In this document: positions 1 through 10,578 of the stretch, piece by piece
Layout: every line of letters begins with the position of its first letter
Position numbering within the stretch: position 1 is the stretch's first letter
Assembly (NCBI GenBank): GCA_014383445.1
Contig: JACNHV010000148.1
Location: forward strand, 1 to 33,424
DNA from: Candidatus Desulfobacula maris
GTDB taxonomy: Bacteria; Desulfobacterota; Desulfobacteria; Desulfobacterales; Desulfobacteraceae
Reading direction: 5' to 3'
Length of the DNA: 33,424 bases
Notes under the pieces: generated by a model
What the model was told of the DNA's origin: nothing
The model's input: the letters and a program-made list of their open reading frames with translations, nothing else
Databases searched by the model: none
Translations under genes and position numbers: made by a program

Positions 1-297
1 CATCGGGCAAAAATGGCATATGAAGCCGGGTGCAAAGGGGTGATCTGCTCAGGCCGGGAAGTCCAACAGGTAAAGAAAAGGTTTGGAAAATCTTTTCTGG
101 CAGTAACACCGGGGATCAGACCTTCCTGGGCATTTCTTGAAAATGATGATCAAAAAAGGGTAACTACACCTGGCAAGGCAATTACCCTTGGCAGTGACCT
201 GATTGTCATTGGCCGACCCATAAGGGATGCTAAAGATCCTGCCGCAGCTGCCCAGAAAGTTATTCAAGAGATTGAAGCAGCCCTGAGTTTGGCTTAA
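1..297 (+). CDS. pyrF: Orotidine 5'-phosphate decarboxylase, C-terminal part (5' end outside window)
   Basis: This is the C-terminal ~98 residues of OMP decarboxylase, which makes UMP in the last step of de novo pyrimidine synthesis in the cytoplasm. The frame is open from the first base, so the ATG at 13 is internal and the gene begins before the window. Family signatures are visible: the TPGIRP loop that closes over the substrate phosphate, the following DDQKRVTTP stretch, and GSDLIVIGRPI, the glycine-rich phosphate-binding strand with its conserved arginine. The C-terminus (IQEIEAAL) has the usual final helix. It converges on lysC with about 30 bases between the stops. No hairpin-type terminator is evident in that gap. 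The identification is firm; the catalytic Lys/Asp network lies upstream and cannot be judged. Confidence 0.93.
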   Translation, partial: HRAKMAYEAGCKGVICSGREVQQVKKRFGKSFLAVTPGIRPSWAFLENDDQKRVTTPGKAITLGSDLIVIGRPIRDAKDPAAAAQKVIQEIEAALSLA

Positions 298-327
298 CCG
301 ATTAGCAGGTTTAAATGAATACCGACC

Positions 328-1548
328 TTACTTTTTCTGATCCAGCCCAAATGCAGTGTGAAGGGTTCTCACAGCTAGCTCAGCATATTTTGCCAGGATC
401 ACGCAGGAGATCCTGATCTCGGAAGTACTAATTAATCGTATGTTTATATTTTCAGATGCCAGGGCCTGGAACATGGTGGCGGCCACACCGGAATGACTTT
501 TCATCCCAAGTCCGATAACTGAAACCTTGGCAATTTCTTCAGCCGTGAGAACCTCAATCGCCCCCAACTCCATGGCAACTTTGTGGGAAATTTCTTTTGC
601 CCGTTCAAAGTCATCTTTGGTCACAGTAAAGGTCAGGTCTGTCTCACCTCCGGACCTGGTATTCTGAATAATCATGTCCACGCATATTTCTGCTTCGGCA
701 AGGGGGGTGAATATTTTTGCTGAAACACCTGGCTGGTCAGGAACCCTCTTTAAGGTTATTCTTGCTTCGTTCATATCACAGGTAATACCTGATACAATGA
801 CACTTTCCATATCAGAACTCTCGTTGACGACCATTGTTCCTTCCTCCTCACTGAATGATGACCTTACATGTATGGGTACATTATATTTTTTTGCAAATTC
901 AACGGAACGGATCTGAAGAACCTTGGCACCCAATATGGCCATTTCAAGCATTTCTTCATAGGATATTTTGTTAATTTTTCTTGCTCTGCTGCAAATTCTG
1001 GGGTCTGTGGTGTAGACCCCATCCACATCAGTAAATATTTCACAGACATCAGCTTTCAGGGACGATGCAATGGCAACGGCTGATGTGTCAGACCCGCCTC
1101 TGCCAAGGGTAGTAATGGCACCATCTTTATCTGTCCCTTGAAATCCTGCAACCACGGCAATATATCCATCTTCCAGTGCCTGTTGTATGTTGTGGCAGTC
1201 TATATCCAGTATTCTTGCCTTGCCAGATGTTTTATCAGTATGAATGCCTGCCTGGAAACCAAGAAAAGATTTTGCCTTATACCCCCTTGATTTGAGGATC
1301 ATGGCAAGAAGGGCTGCCGTTGTCTGCTCACCTGTGGCAAGAAGTACGTCAAGCTCCCTTTTGTCCGGTGTTTTTGAGGCCTGTCTGGCAAGAGCGATAA
1401 GACTGTCGGTTACACCTGACATGGCAGATAGGACAACAACAACCTTGTCTCCCTGATCGTGCGCTTTTACTACCCTGTCTGCAACATGGTTGATACGCCC
1501 AATGTCGGCAACAGAGGTTCCCCCATATTTTTGTACTCTTAAAGCCAT
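328..1548 (-). CDS. lysC: Aspartate kinase
   Basis: This is a 406-residue monofunctional aspartokinase that phosphorylates L-aspartate, the entry step to lysine, threonine, methionine and diaminopimelate synthesis. The N-terminus [13 protein letters not shown] is the family signature (KxGGTSV). The kinase domain runs to about residue 240, with [13 protein letters not shown] near residue 150. The last ~150 residues form two ACT domains ([20 protein letters not shown], then [17 protein letters not shown]) that normally bind the feedback inhibitor lysine and/or threonine. Length fits the alpha-type enzyme. Many relatives also make a short beta subunit from an internal start; I did not find decisive evidence for that here. 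GGAG lies just upstream of the ATG. It is the last gene of the minus-strand run tag-nnr-tsaE-lysC, 30 bases after tsaE. Confidence 0.96.
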   Translation of the reverse strand: MALRVQKYGGTSVADIGRINHVADRVVKAHDQGDKVVVVLSAMSGVTDSLIALARQASKTPDKRELDVLLATGEQTTAALLAMILKSRGYKAKSFLGFQAGIHTDKTSGKARILDIDCHNIQQALEDGYIAVVAGFQGTDKDGAITTLGRGGSDTSAVAIASSLKADVCEIFTDVDGVYTTDPRICSRARKINKISYEEMLEMAILGAKVLQIRSVEFAKKYNVPIHVRSSFSEEEGTMVVNESSDMESVIVSGITCDMNEARITLKRVPDQPGVSAKIFTPLAEAEICVDMIIQNTRSGGETDLTFTVTKDDFERAKEISHKVAMELGAIEVLTAEEIAKVSVIGLGMKSHSGVAATMFQALASENINIRLISTSEIRISCVILAKYAELAVRTLHTAFGLDQKK

Positions 1549-1578
1549 AGTAACTCCGGTGTGGGTAAATATTAAAAT

Positions 1579-2055
1579 TTATAAAAATGTTTTGCTTATC
1601 AGATTTGATCCTGGTTGTCCAGAGGTAAAAACAGATATTATTCTGTTATAGTGTTTGTCAAATTTAAAATTTATTTCAATATCAAATTTAAAAGAAATAC
1701 GTTTAAGAATTTCAGGCCATTCAACAACAATAATGTGGGTGTCATCAATAAGATCATCAAACCCTATAGTCTCAAGCTCATCCACAGATTCTAACCTGTA
1801 AAGATCCAGATGACAAAGGGTAAGCACGCCTGCTGGATATTCATTAATTATGTTATATGTCGGGCTTGTGATATAATATTTTTCAGACACCCCAAGCCCC
1901 TTTGCAAATCCCTGGACAAAGGTTGTCTTGCCTGCACCAAGTTCCCCATTAAGGGCAATGGAGACCCCCTGGGAAATCTCTTCCAAGATCTTCTTGCCCA
2001 TGTGTTCACCTAAGTGAAGTGTCTGTTCTGAATTCTTTGATTCTATGGTTTTCAT
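1579..2055 (-). CDS. tsaE: tRNA threonylcarbamoyladenosine biosynthesis ATPase TsaE
   Basis: This is the 158-residue P-loop ATPase of the TsaB-TsaD-TsaE complex that makes t6A37 in ANN-decoding tRNAs. The Walker A is GELGAGKT (about residues 38-45), followed by TTFVQGFAKGLG. The family blocks SPTYNIINEY, HLDLYRL and the Walker-B-like VEWPE are all present and in order. Length matches the family (about 150-160). Its ATG overlaps the stop of nnr in an ATGA arrangement (2052-2055), so the two are translationally coupled, a neighbourhood common in bacteria. The C-terminal ~25 residues are basic and poorly conserved, as is usual in this family. Confidence 0.95.
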   Translation of the reverse strand: MKTIESKNSEQTLHLGEHMGKKILEEISQGVSIALNGELGAGKTTFVQGFAKGLGVSEKYYITSPTYNIINEYPAGVLTLCHLDLYRLESVDELETIGFDDLIDDTHIIVVEWPEILKRISFKFDIEINFKFDKHYNRIISVFTSGQPGSNLISKTFL

Positions 2056-3617
2056 AATAGATCGTGATGAATGGTTTTTGGAATTACCTGGATGATATCA
2101 GAGGCAACAAAGCCGAATGCGCCCATTTTTCCGGCAAGCCGGTCTGCGCACATGCCATGGATAAAAACACCGGCAAGACTTGCATATTCAGGGGAGAATC
2201 CCTGGGCACAAAAGCCTGCGATCAAGCCTGTCAGTACATCTCCCATGCCGCCGGAAGCCATGCCGGGATTACCCGTGGGACAGATAAAGGATCTGCCGTC
2301 GGCCAGGCTGATAATGGTCTGGGAGCCTTTTAATATCAGAATAACATCATGGGTTTTTGCAAATTTTGAGGCAATACCTATCCTGTCCACCTGAATATCC
2401 CGGATTGACATATTACAAAGCCTTGCCATTTCACCTGGATGGGGTGTTAATATGGCCGGAGCTTTTTTCATTTTCAGGACGTCAGTATTTTGCGCTATAC
2501 AATTTATTGCGTCTGCATCTATTACCATGGGCACCTCACTTTTTTCAATGAGGTTGTGGACAAGCTTTTTTGTGGCCTCATGGGTACCGATACCAGGACC
2601 CAGGGCAAGGGCTTGTTTGTCTTTTAGAAGACTAAGAATTTCTTCAAAACAATTGTCTGATAAAAACCCTTTGTCTGTTTCAGGCAATGGATGGGTCATG
2701 GGTTCAATGACCTGGGGTTCAATGCTTTGGTTGAGACTTTTGGCAATGCCTAAAGTTACAAGACCAGTCCCGCTCCGCATGGCTGCATTGGCGCAAAGGG
2801 ATGCGGCTCCTGTTTTTCCGGTTGACCCCCCGATGACCAGCAAATGGCCGTAACTGCCTTTATGGCTTTGGAATTTTCTGGGGTTGAAACAGGCAGCGAT
2901 GTCTTTTTTTTCAATCAGAAAGAGTTTAATCCCTTTTTCCCGGGCAATAAATTTAGGAATTCCTATGTCAATGACTTCAAGGTCGCCTGTGTAACGATTC
3001 CCTGGATAGAGAATATGCCCGGCTTTGGCAAAAGCAAAGGTGGCTGTGGCATCCGCCTTAACAGCAACACCTAAGGGCTGCCCTGTATCTGAATGAAGCC
3101 CAGAAGGGATGTCCATGGAAAAAACAGGCCGCTGGGAAGCATTGATCAATTCAATGGCATCCTTGAAAAATCCTTTGATATCTGAATTTAGGCCCGTTCC
3201 CAAAATGGCATCAATAAAGAGGTCATGAAGGAGAATAGGGGCTTTTTGTTTCTTAAATGTATCCGCATCCGGGATTTCAATAATGGAACAGGTAAAAGAT
3301 CGGTCACATAATTTTTGGGCAAGCGTCATATTGATTTTTGCATCACCTGTTACCTTGTCTTTTGAAGATAATAAAAAGATAGTAACATGGATTCCTTTTT
3401 CCATCAAATATCTTGCAATGACAAATCCATCCCCGCCATTGTTGCCCCGACCGGCAAGAACGGCAATTTTTTTTGTTTTAATACCTTTAAATTTTTTGAG
3501 CAGATAATCAAATGCTCCCCGTCCCGCGTTTTCCATTAAAACTATCCCGGGGATACCAAAAGATTCTATGGTTTTTTTATCCATTTCCTGCATTTGATTT
3601 GCTGTAACAAGAAACAT
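2052..3617 (-). CDS. nnr: Bifunctional NAD(P)H-hydrate epimerase / ADP-dependent dehydratase
   Basis: This 521-residue two-domain enzyme repairs NADHX and NADPHX, the hydrated damage products of the reduced cofactors. The N-terminal YjeF_N epimerase domain (about residues 1-220) shows MENAGRGAFDYLL, the phosphate loop GRGNNGGDGFVIARYL and DAILGTGL. The C-terminal ribokinase-like dehydratase domain (about 235-515) shows GHLLVIGGSTGKTGAA, ALGPGIG, LTPHPGEMARL, ILKGSQTII and the catalytic-loop stretch GNPGMASGGMGDVLTG. The start is well supported by GGAGGAAT just upstream of the ATG. It follows tag by only 18 bases and overlaps tsaE by 4, placing it in the middle of a four-gene minus-strand run. 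Confidence 0.96.
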   Translation of the reverse strand: MFLVTANQMQEMDKKTIESFGIPGIVLMENAGRGAFDYLLKKFKGIKTKKIAVLAGRGNNGGDGFVIARYLMEKGIHVTIFLLSSKDKVTGDAKINMTLAQKLCDRSFTCSIIEIPDADTFKKQKAPILLHDLFIDAILGTGLNSDIKGFFKDAIELINASQRPVFSMDIPSGLHSDTGQPLGVAVKADATATFAFAKAGHILYPGNRYTGDLEVIDIGIPKFIAREKGIKLFLIEKKDIAACFNPRKFQSHKGSYGHLLVIGGSTGKTGAASLCANAAMRSGTGLVTLGIAKSLNQSIEPQVIEPMTHPLPETDKGFLSDNCFEEILSLLKDKQALALGPGIGTHEATKKLVHNLIEKSEVPMVIDADAINCIAQNTDVLKMKKAPAILTPHPGEMARLCNMSIRDIQVDRIGIASKFAKTHDVILILKGSQTIISLADGRSFICPTGNPGMASGGMGDVLTGLIAGFCAQGFSPEYASLAGVFIHGMCADRLAGKMGAFGFVASDIIQVIPKTIHHDLL

Positions 3618-3635
3618 GTTATTCCTCCGATATTA

Positions 3636-4199
3636 TTATTCCATAACCTCTTTATATCTGAAACAGGAGACAAGGTGGTCATTGACCATGCCCACTGCCT
3701 GCATATGGGCATAGATAATGGTTGATCCGACAAATTTAAAACCCCGCTGTTTGAGATCCTTTGAAAAGGCATCGGATTCCCTGGTTGTGACCGGCATCTG
3801 GTCAGGGGTTTTTAATTTATTCACTTTTTGTTTCCCATCAACAAAACGCCAGGAGTATTTATCAAAAGATCCGAATTCTTCCTGGATTTTAATAAATGCC
3901 CTTGCATTTGTAACGGCTGCATTGACTTTCAGCCTGTTCCGGATAATGCCTGGATCCAAAAGTAATTTTTCTATTTTTTCAGGTGTGAATTTGGCGACTT
4001 TTTCAACATCAAAATTGGAAAAGGCGTTTTTATATCCCGGCCTTCTTTTAAGAATCGTCAACCAGGATAGCCCTGCCTGTGCACCTTCCAGAATAATAAA
4101 TTCAAAGAGCTTTTTATCATCATGAACAGGTACGCCCCATTCTTTGTCATGGTATTTAATATAAATCAGATCATTTGTTACCCAGTTGCACCGTTCCAT
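3636..4199 (-). CDS. tag: DNA-3-methyladenine glycosylase I
   Basis: This 187-residue base-excision-repair enzyme removes 3-methyladenine from alkylated DNA. It matches the E. coli Tag plan closely. The zinc ligands fall at identical positions, Cys4 and His17 near the N-terminus and His175 and Cys179 near the C-terminus (HLVSC). The helix-hairpin-helix region and the substrate pocket block EGAQAGLSWLTILKRR are intact. It is the first gene of the minus-strand run leading to lysC, and its upstream region is shared with the divergent ispF. Nothing suggests damage or truncation. Confidence 0.96.
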   Translation of the reverse strand: MERCNWVTNDLIYIKYHDKEWGVPVHDDKKLFEFIILEGAQAGLSWLTILKRRPGYKNAFSNFDVEKVAKFTPEKIEKLLLDPGIIRNRLKVNAAVTNARAFIKIQEEFGSFDKYSWRFVDGKQKVNKLKTPDQMPVTTRESDAFSKDLKQRGFKFVGSTIIYAHMQAVGMVNDHLVSCFRYKEVME

Positions 4200-4312
4200 T
4201 TTTTATTTCCTTAACTGAGTTGTTGGTTTGCCTTTGAAAGTTTTTAACATATTTATGATGATATGACGTTTTACGTGATTCGTAAAGATGAGTTTTTAAC
4301 AATAGCAAAATT

Positions 4313-4341
4313 TTGACTTTCCAAGTGAAAGTGAATATATT
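4313..4341 (+). promoter_or_regulatory. Sigma-70-type promoter for ispF-cysS operon, with spacer dyad
   Basis: TTGACT (4313-4318) and TATATT (4336-4341) are separated by exactly 17 bases; each box matches five of six consensus positions. Transcription would start near 4348, leaving a leader of about 46 bases before the ispF ATG. A perfect 6-base inverted repeat, ACTTTC-N5-GAAAGT (4316-4332), overlaps the -35 box and spacer and could bind a repressor. A second small dyad, TTTACG-N5-CGTAAA, lies upstream at 4270-4286. Confidence 0.6.
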
Positions 4342-4393
4342 ATCCTTTAATTTTTAAAATTGACTCATTGAGGGAAAGATAAATTTTTAAATT

Positions 4394-4894
4394 ATGGAAA
4401 AATCCGGGTATAAAATAGGATCAGGATATGATGTCCACAAGCTTGTGTCAGGCAGAAAACTGATCATTGGTGGGGTGGATATCAATTTTGACAGGGGACT
4501 TGAAGGTCACTCCGATGCCGACGTACTGGTTCATGCGGTTTGTGATGCTATTCTGGGGGCAGCAGGGCTTGGGGATATCGGAGATCATTTTCCAGATAGT
4601 GATCCCCAATATAAAGGAATTTCAAGTATAATCCTGTTGGGAAAATGCGGGTGTCTATTAAAAGAGCAAGGATTTCACATCGTAAATATGGATTGTATCG
4701 TGTTTGCCCAGGTTCCAAAGATCAGTCCCCACAAGAGACAAATGGAAGAGAATATGGCCAGGGCTTTGAATATGGATTCAACCCGTGTTAATGTAAAGGC
4801 AACAACAACTGAAAAGCTTGGGTTTATTGGAAAAGAGCAGGGCATCGCATCCCAGTGTACACTATTGGTGAAAACCGGTCAGCCGGGAATATAA
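4394..4894 (+). CDS. ispF: 2-C-methyl-D-erythritol 2,4-cyclodiphosphate synthase
   Basis: This 166-residue enzyme cyclises CDP-ME 2-phosphate to MEcPP in the non-mevalonate isoprenoid pathway; the family works as a homotrimer with zinc between subunits. GSGYDVHKL supplies the metal-binding Asp and His (D-x-H). EGHSDADVLVHAVCDAILGAAGLGDIGDHFPDSDP holds the third metal His and the substrate loop. KATTTEKLGFIGKEQGIA is the C-terminal nucleotide-pocket block. Length is typical (about 155-165). It is the first gene after the promoter at 4313-4341 and is followed by cysS after 14 bases, a pairing common in deltaproteobacteria. No ispD is fused or adjacent. Confidence 0.96.
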   Translation: MEKSGYKIGSGYDVHKLVSGRKLIIGGVDINFDRGLEGHSDADVLVHAVCDAILGAAGLGDIGDHFPDSDPQYKGISSIILLGKCGCLLKEQGFHIVNMDCIVFAQVPKISPHKRQMEENMARALNMDSTRVNVKATTTEKLGFIGKEQGIASQCTLLVKTGQPGI

Positions 4895-4908
4895 CGGGAA
4901 AAATAATA

Positions 4909-6342
4909 ATGAGTTTAAAAGTTTATAATACATTACATGGTAAAAAAGAAGATTTTATCCCCATAAAAGAGGGTAAGGTCGGCATGTATGTCTGCGGCCC
5001 AACTGTGTATGATACAAGTCATATCGGTCATGCCCGTTCCGTGGTTGTTTTTGACACGATTTTCAGATGGTTCAGGCAGCTGGGATATGATGTCACCTAT
5101 GTTAGAAATTTTACAGATGTGGATGACAAGATTATTAAAAAATCTAACCAGACCGGTCAGGACTGCGCTGTTATTACAGAAAAATATATTAATGAATTTC
5201 ATATTGAAATGGATGTCCTCAATGTATTAAGACCCAGTTTTGAACCCAAAGCCACAGAACATATCCGGCATATTATTGATTTTATCCAGATGCTCATCAA
5301 CAAGGACAAAGCCTACCATGTTGATGGAGGGGATGTCTATTTTTCAATTGATTCCTTTAAGGAGTATGGAAAACTTTCCGGCCGGAATCCCGATGACATG
5401 AGGGCAGGGGCCAGGATTGCAGTGGATGAAAAAAAGAAAAGCCCTCTGGATTTTACCCTGTGGAAACCTGCCAAACCAGGCGAACCTTTCTGGGAAAGCC
5501 CCTGGGGCAAGGGAAGACCGGGCTGGCACATTGAATGTTCAGCCATGAGCTATGAATATCTTGGAGAAAGTTTTGATATCCATGGGGGTGGCAAAGACCT
5601 GATTTTCCCTCACCATGAAAACGAGATCGCCCAGAGCGAGGCAGTATTTGGCGGTCAATTTGTCAAATATTGGATTCACAATGGATTTGTGGATATTAAC
5701 AATGAAAAAATGTCAAAATCCCTGGGTAATTTTACCATGATCAAGGAAGTTCTTGCCACTTATTCTCCAGAAGTGATCCGCATGTTTCTTTTGTCAAATC
5801 ATTATAGAAGCCCTATTGATTACAGTGAAGACTCCATGAGAGAAACCTCCATGGGCCTGGACAGGATTTATTCCTTTCTTGAAAGACTGGAAAATATAGG
5901 GTGTAAAGCTGACGGCACTCAAAAAGGAGAGCTGTGGGATGATTTTTCCTTTGCCATGAATGATGATTTTAATTCTGCAAAGGCCCTGGGTTCTGTTTTT
6001 GAAGCCGTTAAAAAAGGGAACAGACTTGTGGATGATACCCATGATAATACAGATGAGGGTCTTTTGGAAATCTTAAATCTTTTTTATAATGATATTAAAG
6101 CCATCTCCAATATCCTGGGAATATTTCTGCTGGACCCTCAATTCTATTTTAAAGCTAAAAAAGACAAGGGTATGGAAGATATGGCCATTGATCCGTCTGA
6201 AATTGAAGACTTGATCCAGCAAAGGGCCGACGCTCGTAAAAACAAAAATTTTTCAAGGGCGGATGAGATCAGGGATCTTCTTGCTGCTAAAAATATTGTC
6301 CTTGAAGATGGCCAGCAAGGAACCTTCTGGAGATTTGAATAA
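4909..6342 (+). CDS. cysS: Cysteinyl-tRNA synthetase
   Basis: This is a 477-residue class I synthetase that charges tRNA-Cys. I place the start at the ATG at 4909 (MSLKVYNTL), because the frame's upstream ATG at 4855 would put non-family residues inside ispF. The zinc-ligand Cys29 sits in VCGPTVYD, HIGH is at residues 38-41, the further zinc ligands lie in WHIECSAMS and HHENEIAQSEA, and KMSKS is at 267-271. The C-terminal DALR-type helical domain ends with [18 protein letters not shown], the usual finish. It is the second gene of the ispF operon. Its 3' end overlaps the start of the downstream transporter gene by about 35 bases, so the two are likely translationally coupled. Confidence 0.96.
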   Translation: MSLKVYNTLHGKKEDFIPIKEGKVGMYVCGPTVYDTSHIGHARSVVVFDTIFRWFRQLGYDVTYVRNFTDVDDKIIKKSNQTGQDCAVITEKYINEFHIEMDVLNVLRPSFEPKATEHIRHIIDFIQMLINKDKAYHVDGGDVYFSIDSFKEYGKLSGRNPDDMRAGARIAVDEKKKSPLDFTLWKPAKPGEPFWESPWGKGRPGWHIECSAMSYEYLGESFDIHGGGKDLIFPHHENEIAQSEAVFGGQFVKYWIHNGFVDINNEKMSKSLGNFTMIKEVLATYSPEVIRMFLLSNHYRSPIDYSEDSMRETSMGLDRIYSFLERLENIGCKADGTQKGELWDDFSFAMNDDFNSAKALGSVFEAVKKGNRLVDDTHDNTDEGLLEILNLFYNDIKAISNILGIFLLDPQFYFKAKKDKGMEDMAIDPSEIEDLIQQRADARKNKNFSRADEIRDLLAAKNIVLEDGQQGTFWRFE

Positions 6343-8890
6343 ATCTTTGTCTAAAACAGAAAAAGAAAATAACTTATCATCTGAATACAAATTGGGTATG
6401 TTTTCCGGCGTTTTTACCCCCAGTATTCTGACCATTCTGGGTATCATCCTGTTCCTGAGAATGGGATATACTGTGGGACATGCAGGACTTGGCAAAGTGC
6501 TGATCCTTATTACCCTTGCAAGCCTTGTCTCCATCCTCACCACCACTTCTTTATCTGCTATTGCCACCAATATCCATGTAAAAGGGGGAGGGGCCTATTA
6601 CCTGATTGCAAGAACCCTGGGGGTTCAATTCGGGGGAGCCATAGGATTGGTTCTGTTTCTGGCACAATCTGTATCCATTGCATTTTATTGTATCGGTTTT
6701 GGTGAGGCATTGATGGATCTTTTACCCCCTGTCTCATATCTTTCGCCTCAAACTATTGCCGTGATGGCAGTTATTTTTTTATTTTTTCTTGCCTGGATGG
6801 GTGCTGACTGGGCCACGAAATTTCAATACATTGTCATGGGATTACTGATATTGGCCCTTGTCTCCTTTTTTGTGGGCGGAATGATGAAATGGAACTATGA
6901 GCTTGTCATACAAAATTTTTCAGCTCCGGATAAGGGATTACCGTTCTGGGTTTTGTTCGCCATTTTTTTTCCTGCTGTGACAGGATTTACTCAGGGTGTC
7001 AATATGTCCGGAGATCTGAAAAATCCTGGGCGGGCAATTCCTTTGGGCACTTTTCTAGCCGTGGGGCTGTCCACCATAATCTATTTTCTGGTGGCAATCG
7101 TGTTTTCTGGGACCATGCCCAATGGGCAATTAATGGCGGATTATGGTGCCATGAAAAAAGTGTCTGTTATTCCAGGACTCATCAATGCGGGTGTGATTGC
7201 GGCAACATTATCATCTGCCATGGCTTCTTTTTTAGGTTCCCCCCGGATTTTACAGTCCCTTGCCAAAGATAAGATTTTTAAGGTCTTGAACCCTTTTGCC
7301 AAGGGTGTCGGGGTTGCGGATAATCCAAGACGGGGAGTCCTTCTTTCCGGAGGTATTGCCCTTGTCACCATCAGTCTCGGACAGTTGAATCTCATCGCCC
7401 AGGTGGTGTCCATGTTTTTTTTGATTTCATACGCTTTGATTAATTATGCCACTTTTTATGAATCACGGACACAAAGTCCTTCTTTCCGACCAAGATTCCG
7501 CTTGTTCAGTCCCTGGTTGAGTCTGGCAGGTTTTATTATCTGCAGCGGCGCCATACTGGCCATTGATATCCAGAGCGGGATCATGGCCGTCTGTGTCCTT
7601 TTGGCGATTTATCAATATTTAAAACAAAGAACAGGCCCTGCCAGATGGGCTGACAGCCGGCGATCACATTATCTGAAGCAGGCAAAGGAAAATCTTAACG
7701 CTGCTGCCAGAGAACCTGAACATGATCGTGACTGGAGACCCATTATTCTTGCATTTACTAATGATTCCAAACGGCTCAAATCCATACTTGAATTTTCAGG
7801 GTGGCTGGAAGGGGGCTCCGGCATAACTTGTGCCATTCGTATGATAAAAGCAGAGGGTCTGAAAAAAAAAGCCCAGCGGGCAAAGATTTTTAAGGAGCTA
7901 TCTGTCCACATGAAAGAGATGAATACCGGTGCATATCCATTGGTGTTATCTGTCTCTGAGATTTCAAAATCCCTGCCGGTTATAATACAATCTTTTGGTA
8001 TAGGGCCTTTAAAGGCCAATACCGCTTTAATTAACTGGATGGATGATCTTGGCAAAGTGCTTTCAGGCAGGGGCCCCTTAACATATGCAGAAAATTTGAG
8101 AATTGCCTATCGAGAAGGATTAAACCTTGTCATTCTGCATGCAGATGAGAATCGATGGAACAGGATATTGAACCGGACACAAAAGGAACAAAGCATTGAT
8201 GTGTGGTGGGACAATGATGCGACAAGTCGGTTGATGCTCTTGCTCGCATATTTGATGACACGGCACGAGATCTGGTCAAAGGCAACCATCCGGGTGCTCT
8301 CTTGTGAATCCGGTGAAGATAATAGCAATGATGAATTACAAAAACTCATGGAAGATGTTCGTATTGATGCAGAGCCTTTTATTGTCAAGGATTTTGAGGT
8401 TGATACTGTGATAAAGATGTCTTCAGATGCCTCCTTTGTCTTTATGCCCTGTCGGATTCGGGATAACAAGGTATTGGATGTGCAAGGCGGGTCATTGCTC
8501 AAACTTTTACCCTACCTGCCCATGACAGGCCTTGCCATGGCAGCCCAGGATATTGATCTGGAGGCTGAGCCTGATTCAGGTTCTCAGGGGGAAATAGCCC
8601 AGGCCCAGGATGAACTGAACGAGGCAAAGGATAAACATGAGGCAGCAAAAAAAGAGTCTCAACGATTGCAGGAAAAAGTAGAAAAACTTACAGCCAGACT
8701 CGTGGAATATCCAAAGGAAAATGAGGATTTCCCAAAAATTTTAAAGACAGCAGACCAGGCTATAGAAGAGGAAGAAAACGCCTTCAGACGAGCTGCCAAA
8801 GCAAAGGCTAAGGCTGAGCAGGCAGCCAAAACCCTTGAGCAAATCTTGAATGGCAATGGTAAAGAAGATATTGATCCAACGGGAATCTAA
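6308..8890 (+). CDS. Cation-chloride cotransporter-like (SLC12/APC superfamily) permease with C-terminal coiled coil
   Basis: This is an inner-membrane transporter of about 860 residues. The N-terminal ~430 residues form an APC-fold permease of roughly 12 TM segments, beginning [24 protein letters not shown], the signature opening of SLC12 (Na-K-Cl type) carriers. [16 protein letters not shown] follows, then [21 protein letters not shown]. Next comes a soluble SLC12-type regulatory domain of about 300 residues ([33 protein letters not shown]). The last ~95 residues are a charged, Ala-rich predicted coiled coil ([18 protein letters not shown] onward). The start is uncertain: ATG 6308 lies inside cysS, ATG 6263 and 6398 are alternatives, and a TTG at 6335 is possible. 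The transported ions cannot be read from sequence. Its stop overlaps the convergent glnS stop by 4 bases. Confidence 0.85.
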   Translation: MASKEPSGDLNKSLSKTEKENNLSSEYKLGMFSGVFTPSILTILGIILFLRMGYTVGHAGLGKVLILITLASLVSILTTTSLSAIATNIHVKGGGAYYLIARTLGVQFGGAIGLVLFLAQSVSIAFYCIGFGEALMDLLPPVSYLSPQTIAVMAVIFLFFLAWMGADWATKFQYIVMGLLILALVSFFVGGMMKWNYELVIQNFSAPDKGLPFWVLFAIFFPAVTGFTQGVNMSGDLKNPGRAIPLGTFLAVGLSTIIYFLVAIVFSGTMPNGQLMADYGAMKKVSVIPGLINAGVIAATLSSAMASFLGSPRILQSLAKDKIFKVLNPFAKGVGVADNPRRGVLLSGGIALVTISLGQLNLIAQVVSMFFLISYALINYATFYESRTQSPSFRPRFRLFSPWLSLAGFIICSGAILAIDIQSGIMAVCVLLAIYQYLKQRTGPARWADSRRSHYLKQAKENLNAAAREPEHDRDWRPIILAFTNDSKRLKSILEFSGWLEGGSGITCAIRMIKAEGLKKKAQRAKIFKELSVHMKEMNTGAYPLVLSVSEISKSLPVIIQSFGIGPLKANTALINWMDDLGKVLSGRGPLTYAENLRIAYREGLNLVILHADENRWNRILNRTQKEQSIDVWWDNDATSRLMLLLAYLMTRHEIWSKATIRVLSCESGEDNSNDELQKLMEDVRIDAEPFIVKDFEVDTVIKMSSDASFVFMPCRIRDNKVLDVQGGSLLKLLPYLPMTGLAMAAQDIDLEAEPDSGSQGEIAQAQDELNEAKDKHEAAKKESQRLQEKVEKLTARLVEYPKENEDFPKILKTADQAIEEEENAFRRAAKAKAKAEQAAKTLEQILNGNGKEDIDPTGI

Positions 8891-10578
8891 GGATTTTTTG
8901 CTATTTTTGCCCAGGCATCCCGCAACGTCACTGTCCGGTTAAATACTGGAAGCTCCTTTGTGGCATCTTTTGAACCTTGATTTTTTGAATCCATGCAAAA
9001 GTATCCCAGTCTTTCAAACTGATACGCATTTTCAGGCGCAGCATTGATCAGGCTTTTTTCCAGCTTGCAGAACTCAAGCTCTTTCAGGGAATCAGGATTC
9101 AGGTTTTCAATAAAATCCTGTTTGTCCTGTTCCGGGTTTTCATCTTTAAACAAGCGGTCATAGAGTCTCACTTTTGCATCAATGCAATCATTGGCATTGA
9201 CCCAGTGAATGGTGCCTTTTACTTTTCTGCCGTCAGGCGCATTCCCGCCCCTTGTTTCCGGATCATAGGTACAGATCAGTTCTGTTACATTCCCGGATTC
9301 ATCCTTGATAACCTCTTTGCAGGTAATAAGATATGCATATCTCAATCTGACTTCCCGACCCGGACCCAGGCGGAAAAATTTTTTGGGTGGATTTTCCATG
9401 AAGTCATCCTTTTCCACATAGATCTCTTTGGAAAATGTAATGGTTCTTGTTCCCTTTTCTTCCTTCTGGGGATGGTTTTTAGCGGCAAGTTCCTCTGTCA
9501 GATCATGGGGATAATTTTCAATGGTTACTTTTAGAGGTTTTAATACGCCCATGACCCTGGGGGCTTTTTCGTTCAAGTCGTCTCTCAGGCAGTTTTCCAG
9601 AATTGTCATATCGATGCGGCTTTCTTTTTTGGAAACACCGATAATGTCGCAGAAGTTTCTGATGGATTCAGGGGTATAACCTCTTCTTTTCATTCCTTCC
9701 AGGGTGGGAAGTCTTGGGTCATCCCATCCTTGTACATGGTTCTCTTCCACAAGCCTCTGCAGTTTTCTTTTACTCAAAACAGTATAATTGATATTCAATC
9801 GTGCAAATTCAATCTGCTGGGGATGGCAAGGGGTTTCAAGTTCATCCAGGGTCCAGTCGTACAATGGCCTGTGATCTTCAAATTCAAGGCTGCACAGGGA
9901 ATGGGTAATCCCTTCCAGAGCGTCTGAAAGGCAATGGGTAAAATCATACATGGGGTAGATACACCATTGGTCTCCTGTTCTGGGATGGGAGGCGTTTTTC
10001 ACCCTGTAAATGATTGGATCACGAAGATTGATATTGGGTGATGCCATATCGATTTTTGCCCTGAGGGTGTGCTCACCTTCGCCAAATTCACCGCTTTTCA
10101 TTCGGGTAAAAAGATCCAGGTTTTCCTCAACCGTTCTTTCCCTGTAGGGGCTGTCTTTACCTGGTTCAGTTAAAGTACCCCGGTATTTTCTGATGTCCTC
10201 TGGGCTTAGGCTGCACACATAGGCTTTGTCCTTTTTAATCAATTCAACGGCAAACTCATGGAGTTTTTCAAAATAGTCAGATGCAAATAAAGGGGTTCCA
10301 AATTCAAATCCCAGCCAGTTGACAGTGGATTTAATTGAATCAATATAGATTTGTTTTTCTTTTGCCGGATTTGAGTCGTCAAATCTTAAATTACAGGTAC
10401 CATTAAATTTATGGGCCATATTGAAATTCAGACAAATGGATTTTGCATGCCCGAGATGAAGATATCCATTGGGCTCGGGCGGGAAACGCGTGATAACCCG
10501 TCCTTTGTTTTTATTGTTTTCTATATCTTTAATAATAATTGATTCAATAAAATGTCCTTTTTTGTTATCTGCTTCCAT
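8887..10578 (-). CDS. glnS: Glutaminyl-tRNA synthetase
   Basis: This is a 563-residue class Ic synthetase that charges tRNA-Gln directly. Signatures: [18 protein letters not shown] (HIGH-type), [42 protein letters not shown], and VLSKRKL in place of KMSKS. The anticodon-binding beta-barrels follow, ending with [11 protein letters not shown] and [15 protein letters not shown]. The frame extends to a GTG at 10638, but that start has no ribosome site. ATG 10578 has AAGGA about 10 bases upstream and matches the usual N-terminus (M-E-x-GHFIES), so I use it. Presence of GlnRS in this lineage is typical of bacteria that acquired it rather than relying only on the GatCAB route. It is monocistronic as far as can be seen. 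Confidence 0.95.
   Translation of the reverse strand: MEADNKKGHFIESIIIKDIENNKNKGRVITRFPPEPNGYLHLGHAKSICLNFNMAHKFNGTCNLRFDDSNPAKEKQIYIDSIKSTVNWLGFEFGTPLFASDYFEKLHEFAVELIKKDKAYVCSLSPEDIRKYRGTLTEPGKDSPYRERTVEENLDLFTRMKSGEFGEGEHTLRAKIDMASPNINLRDPIIYRVKNASHPRTGDQWCIYPMYDFTHCLSDALEGITHSLCSLEFEDHRPLYDWTLDELETPCHPQQIEFARLNINYTVLSKRKLQRLVEENHVQGWDDPRLPTLEGMKRRGYTPESIRNFCDIIGVSKKESRIDMTILENCLRDDLNEKAPRVMGVLKPLKVTIENYPHDLTEELAAKNHPQKEEKGTRTITFSKEIYVEKDDFMENPPKKFFRLGPGREVRLRYAYLITCKEVIKDESGNVTELICTYDPETRGGNAPDGRKVKGTIHWVNANDCIDAKVRLYDRLFKDENPEQDKQDFIENLNPDSLKELEFCKLEKSLINAAPENAYQFERLGYFCMDSKNQGSKDATKELPVFNRTVTLRDAWAKIAKNP

Noticed and set aside
4855-4908. Upstream in-frame ATG extending cysS by 18 residues into ispF
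   Set aside because: The extra residues are ispF sequence read in another frame and do not match the cysS N-terminus; ATG 4909 fits the family.
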